Under the pieces are notes generated by a model that searched no databases, was not told the origin of the DNA, and saw nothing but the letters and a program-made list of their open reading frames with translations. A stretch of DNA of 64,000 nt from Pseudomonas sp. PDNC002. Its GTDB lineage: Bacteria; Pseudomonadota; Gammaproteobacteria; Pseudomonadales; Pseudomonadaceae. Positions 61,855 to 64,000 of this stretch are shown here, in pieces (position 1 is the stretch's first letter; each line of letters begins with the position of its first letter). The DNA lies in NCBI RefSeq assembly GCF_016919445.1, contig NZ_CP070356.1, positions 4,653,502 to 4,717,501 on the forward strand, written 5' to 3'. A program made the position numbers and the translations under genes.

Positions 61855-64000
61855 ACGGGTGTCTCCAGGGCGCCGTCGGTGCGCACGCCGCGCTTCTTGT
61901 TGACCCAATGGCGCAGGCGGTCGAGGTAGAGGTAGACGACGGGGGTGGTGTACAGGGTCAGCAACTGGCTGCCGATCAGGCCGCCGACGATGGTCATGCC
62001 CAGCGGGCGACGCAGCGCGGCGTCACCGCCGATGCCGAAGATAAGCGGCAGCGCGCCGAGGATGGCGGCCAGGGTGGTCATCATGATCGGCCGGAAGCGC
62101 TTCATGCAGGCTTCGAGAATCGCCTCGCGCGGCGACAGGCCCAGCGTGCGCTCGGCGTCGAGGGCGAAGTCGATCATCATGATGGCGTTCTTCTTCACGA
62201 TACCGATCAGCAGGATCACCCCGATCAGCGCGATCAGCGACAGTTCGGTACGGAAGAGCATCAACGTCAGCAGCGCGCCAACGCCGGCGGAGGGCAGCGT
62301 GGAGAGAATCGTCAGCGGGTGCACGTAGCTCTCGTAGAGGATGCCCAGCACGATGTACACCGAGACCAGCGCCAGCAGGATCAGCCAGGGCATGTCGTTC
62401 TGCGTGTCCTGCACCGCGCCGGCGCTGCCCTCGAACGTCGCCTGGATTTCCATGGGCAGGTGCAGCGGCTCCAGCGCCGCCATCACCGCATCGCGGGCCG
62501 GACCGATCAGCGCGCCGGGCGCCAGGTTGAAGGAGAAGGTGGTGGCGGCGAACTGACCCTGGTGATTGACCGTCAGTGGCGCACGGCTCGGTTCGATATG
62601 GGTGAAGGCGGACAGCGGAATCCGCTGCCCCTCGCTGTTGATCACGTAGACCTGGCGCAGCTCTTCCGGCGACTCCTGGAAGGGTTGCGCCACTTCCATC
62701 ACCACGTGGTACTGGTTCAGCGGGTTGAAGATGGTCGAGACCTGGCGCTGGCCGTAGGAGTTGTTCAGCACCGCGTCCACTTCAGCGACGTTCACCCCCA
62801 GGCTGGCCGCGCGGTCACGGTCGATCACCAACTGGCTCTGCACGCCCTTGTCCTGGGCGTCGCTGTTGACGTCCACCAGTTGCGGCAGCTTGTTCAGCAC
62901 CGCTTCCACTTTCGGCGCCCACTCGCGCAGCAGGGTCAGGTCGTCGCTGCGCAGGGTGAACTGGTAGGCCGCGTTGCTTTCGCGGCCGCCGATGCGCACG
63001 TCCTGCCCCGCCACCAGGTAGAGGTTGGCGCCGGGGATCTGCGCGAGCTTCTTGCGCAGGCGATTGACGATGGCCTCGGCGGAATCACGCTCGGTGATGT
63101 CCTTGAGGGTGACGAAGAAAGAGCCCGTGTTGCTCGACTGCCATTTGCCGCCACCAACGAAGCCCACCACGTTTTCCACGCCCGGATCTTCCGAAAGTAT
63201 CCGGCGGAACTCCGCCATCTTCCGGTCCAGCGCCTGGAACGAGATGCTCTGGTCGGCCACCGCGAAGCCGCGCAGGCGCCCGGAGTCCTGCTGCGGCAGG
63301 AAGCCCTTGGGCACCACGACGAACAGGTAGAGGTTCAGCGCGATGCAGCCGAGCATGATCATCACCATCAGCCGCGAGTGCTCCAGCGCCCAGCTCAGGC
63401 TGGCGCGGTAGCGCTGCATGAAGGCGACGAAATAGCGGTTGCTCTGGCGCTCCACCGAAGCCTTCTTCGGGCCACGCTCGACCGGCTTGAGCAGGCGCGC
63501 GCAGAGCATCGGCGTGAGGGTCAGGGAGACCACCAGCGAGACCAGGATGGCCGCTGCCAGGGTCACCGAGAACTCACGGAACAGCCGCCCGGTGATGCCG
63601 CCCATCAGCAGCAACGGGATGAACACCGCCACCAGCGACAGGGTCATCGACAACACGGTGAAGCTCACCTCGCGCGCGCCGCGAATGGCGGCCTGGATCG
63701 GCGGATCGCCCTCTTCGATGCGCCGGGCGATGTTCTCCACGACCACGATGGCATCGTCCACGACGAAGCCGGTGGCGATGATCAGCGCCATCAGCGACAG
63801 GTTGTTCAGCGAGAACCCGCACAGGTACATGACCGCGAAAGTACCCACCAGCGATACCGGTACCGCCAGGCTGGGGATCAGCGTGGCGCGGCCATTGCGC
63901 AGGAACAGGTAGACCACCAGGATCACCAGCACCACGGAGATGACCAGCGTCAGCTCCGCCTCCTCGAGCGAAGAGCGGATCGACGGACTGCGGTCATCCA
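61851..64000 (-). CDS. muxC: MuxC: RND efflux transporter, 3' part (runs off the right edge)
   Basis: This is the C-terminal two thirds of an RND transporter. The frame is open from 64000 to the stop at 61851 and continues past the window. It includes the helix-4 motif [21 protein letters not shown] and the typical second half ([25 protein letters not shown]). The MdtC/MuxC type is favoured because a two-transporter pump with a downstream OpmB-type channel is the mux layout. The 5' part and muxA/muxB lie outside the window. Confidence 0.85.
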   Translation of the reverse strand, partial: DDRSPSIRSSLEEAELTLVISVVLVILVVYLFLRNGRATLIPSLAVPVSLVGTFAVMYLCGFSLNNLSLMALIIATGFVVDDAIVVVENIARRIEEGDPPIQAAIRGAREVSFTVLSMTLSLVAVFIPLLLMGGITGRLFREFSVTLAAAILVSLVVSLTLTPMLCARLLKPVERGPKKASVERQSNRYFVAFMQRYRASLSWALEHSRLMVMIMLGCIALNLYLFVVVPKGFLPQQDSGRLRGFAVADQSISFQALDRKMAEFRRILSEDPGVENVVGFVGGGKWQSSNTGSFFVTLKDITERDSAEAIVNRLRKKLAQIPGANLYLVAGQDVRIGGRESNAAYQFTLRSDDLTLLREWAPKVEAVLNKLPQLVDVNSDAQDKGVQSQLVIDRDRAASLGVNVAEVDAVLNNSYGQRQVSTIFNPLNQYHVVMEVAQPFQESPEELRQVYVINSEGQRIPLSAFTHIEPSRAPLTVNHQGQFAATTFSFNLAPGALIGPARDAVMAALEPLHLPMEIQATFEGSAGAVQDTQNDMPWLILLALVSVYIVLGILYESYVHPLTILSTLPSAGVGALLTLMLFRTELSLIALIGVILLIGIVKKNAIMMIDFALDAERTLGLSPREAILEACMKRFRPIMMTTLAAILGALPLIFGIGGDAALRRPLGMTIVGGLIGSQLLTLYTTPVVYLYLDRLRHWVNKKRGVRTDGALETPV

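Overview
The window is 64 kb of GC-rich chromosome that reads as Pseudomonas. The reasons are a mexS-mexT-mexEF-oprN locus laid out as in P. aeruginosa, the lysine 2-monooxygenase pair davBA with its Lrp-type regulator, a MucR-type MHYT-GGDEF-EAL protein, a muxC-opmB efflux end and dense REP-like hairpins between genes. The species is an inference only; a soil or plant-associated relative of P. nitroreducens or P. knackmussii would fit. No rRNA, tRNA, CRISPR array, prophage or complete insertion sequence was seen.

Left part (1-10.7 kb): an outer-membrane barrel protein convergent with a sigma-54 activator; a divergent pair made of a RimK-like ATP-grasp ligase and a GNAT-C39 peptidase fusion, a little-studied peptide-ligase type module; an AhpD-like protein; then the Lrp regulator and davBA for lysine catabolism to 5-aminovalerate. 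davA is followed by a 410-bp direct tandem duplication that left a second, broken 3' end of a tetraheme cytochrome gene.

Catabolic part (10.7-20.7 kb): a b-type membrane protein with the tetraheme cytochrome, then a leftward cluster in the order iacA-B-I-H-C-D-E-F, which matches the indole-3-acetic acid (auxin) degradation cluster. A PAS histidine kinase diverges from iacA. The flavin reductase gene iacG, the MarR regulator iacR and a response regulator are not in the window.

Middle (20.7-33 kb): a second-type elongation factor G, a Fur-box-associated ECF sigma / FecR / TonB receptor surface-signalling operon, a FrnE-like DsbA protein, an RraB-like protein and a two-subunit molybdenum hydroxylase whose genes are separated by a MITE-like hairpin.

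Efflux part (33-45.9 kb): mexS, mexT and mexEF-oprN, followed by a CynX-type MFS transporter, a nucleoside deaminase, an ankyrin protein and a LysR regulator.

Right part (45.8-64 kb): the c-di-GMP protein, a metallophosphoesterase, a GT39 glycosyltransferase, a FUSC protein, an SDR/LysR pair, two paralogous small secreted proteins, an I78-type lipoprotein, a Tyr/Pro repeat protein, a LysR-controlled glutamine-amidotransferase operon, two tandem NlpC/P60 hydrolases, and opmB with the 3' part of muxC running off the right edge.

At least five families of hairpin-forming repeats fill the gaps. Seven copies of one of about 115 bp were found, one inside the iac operon.
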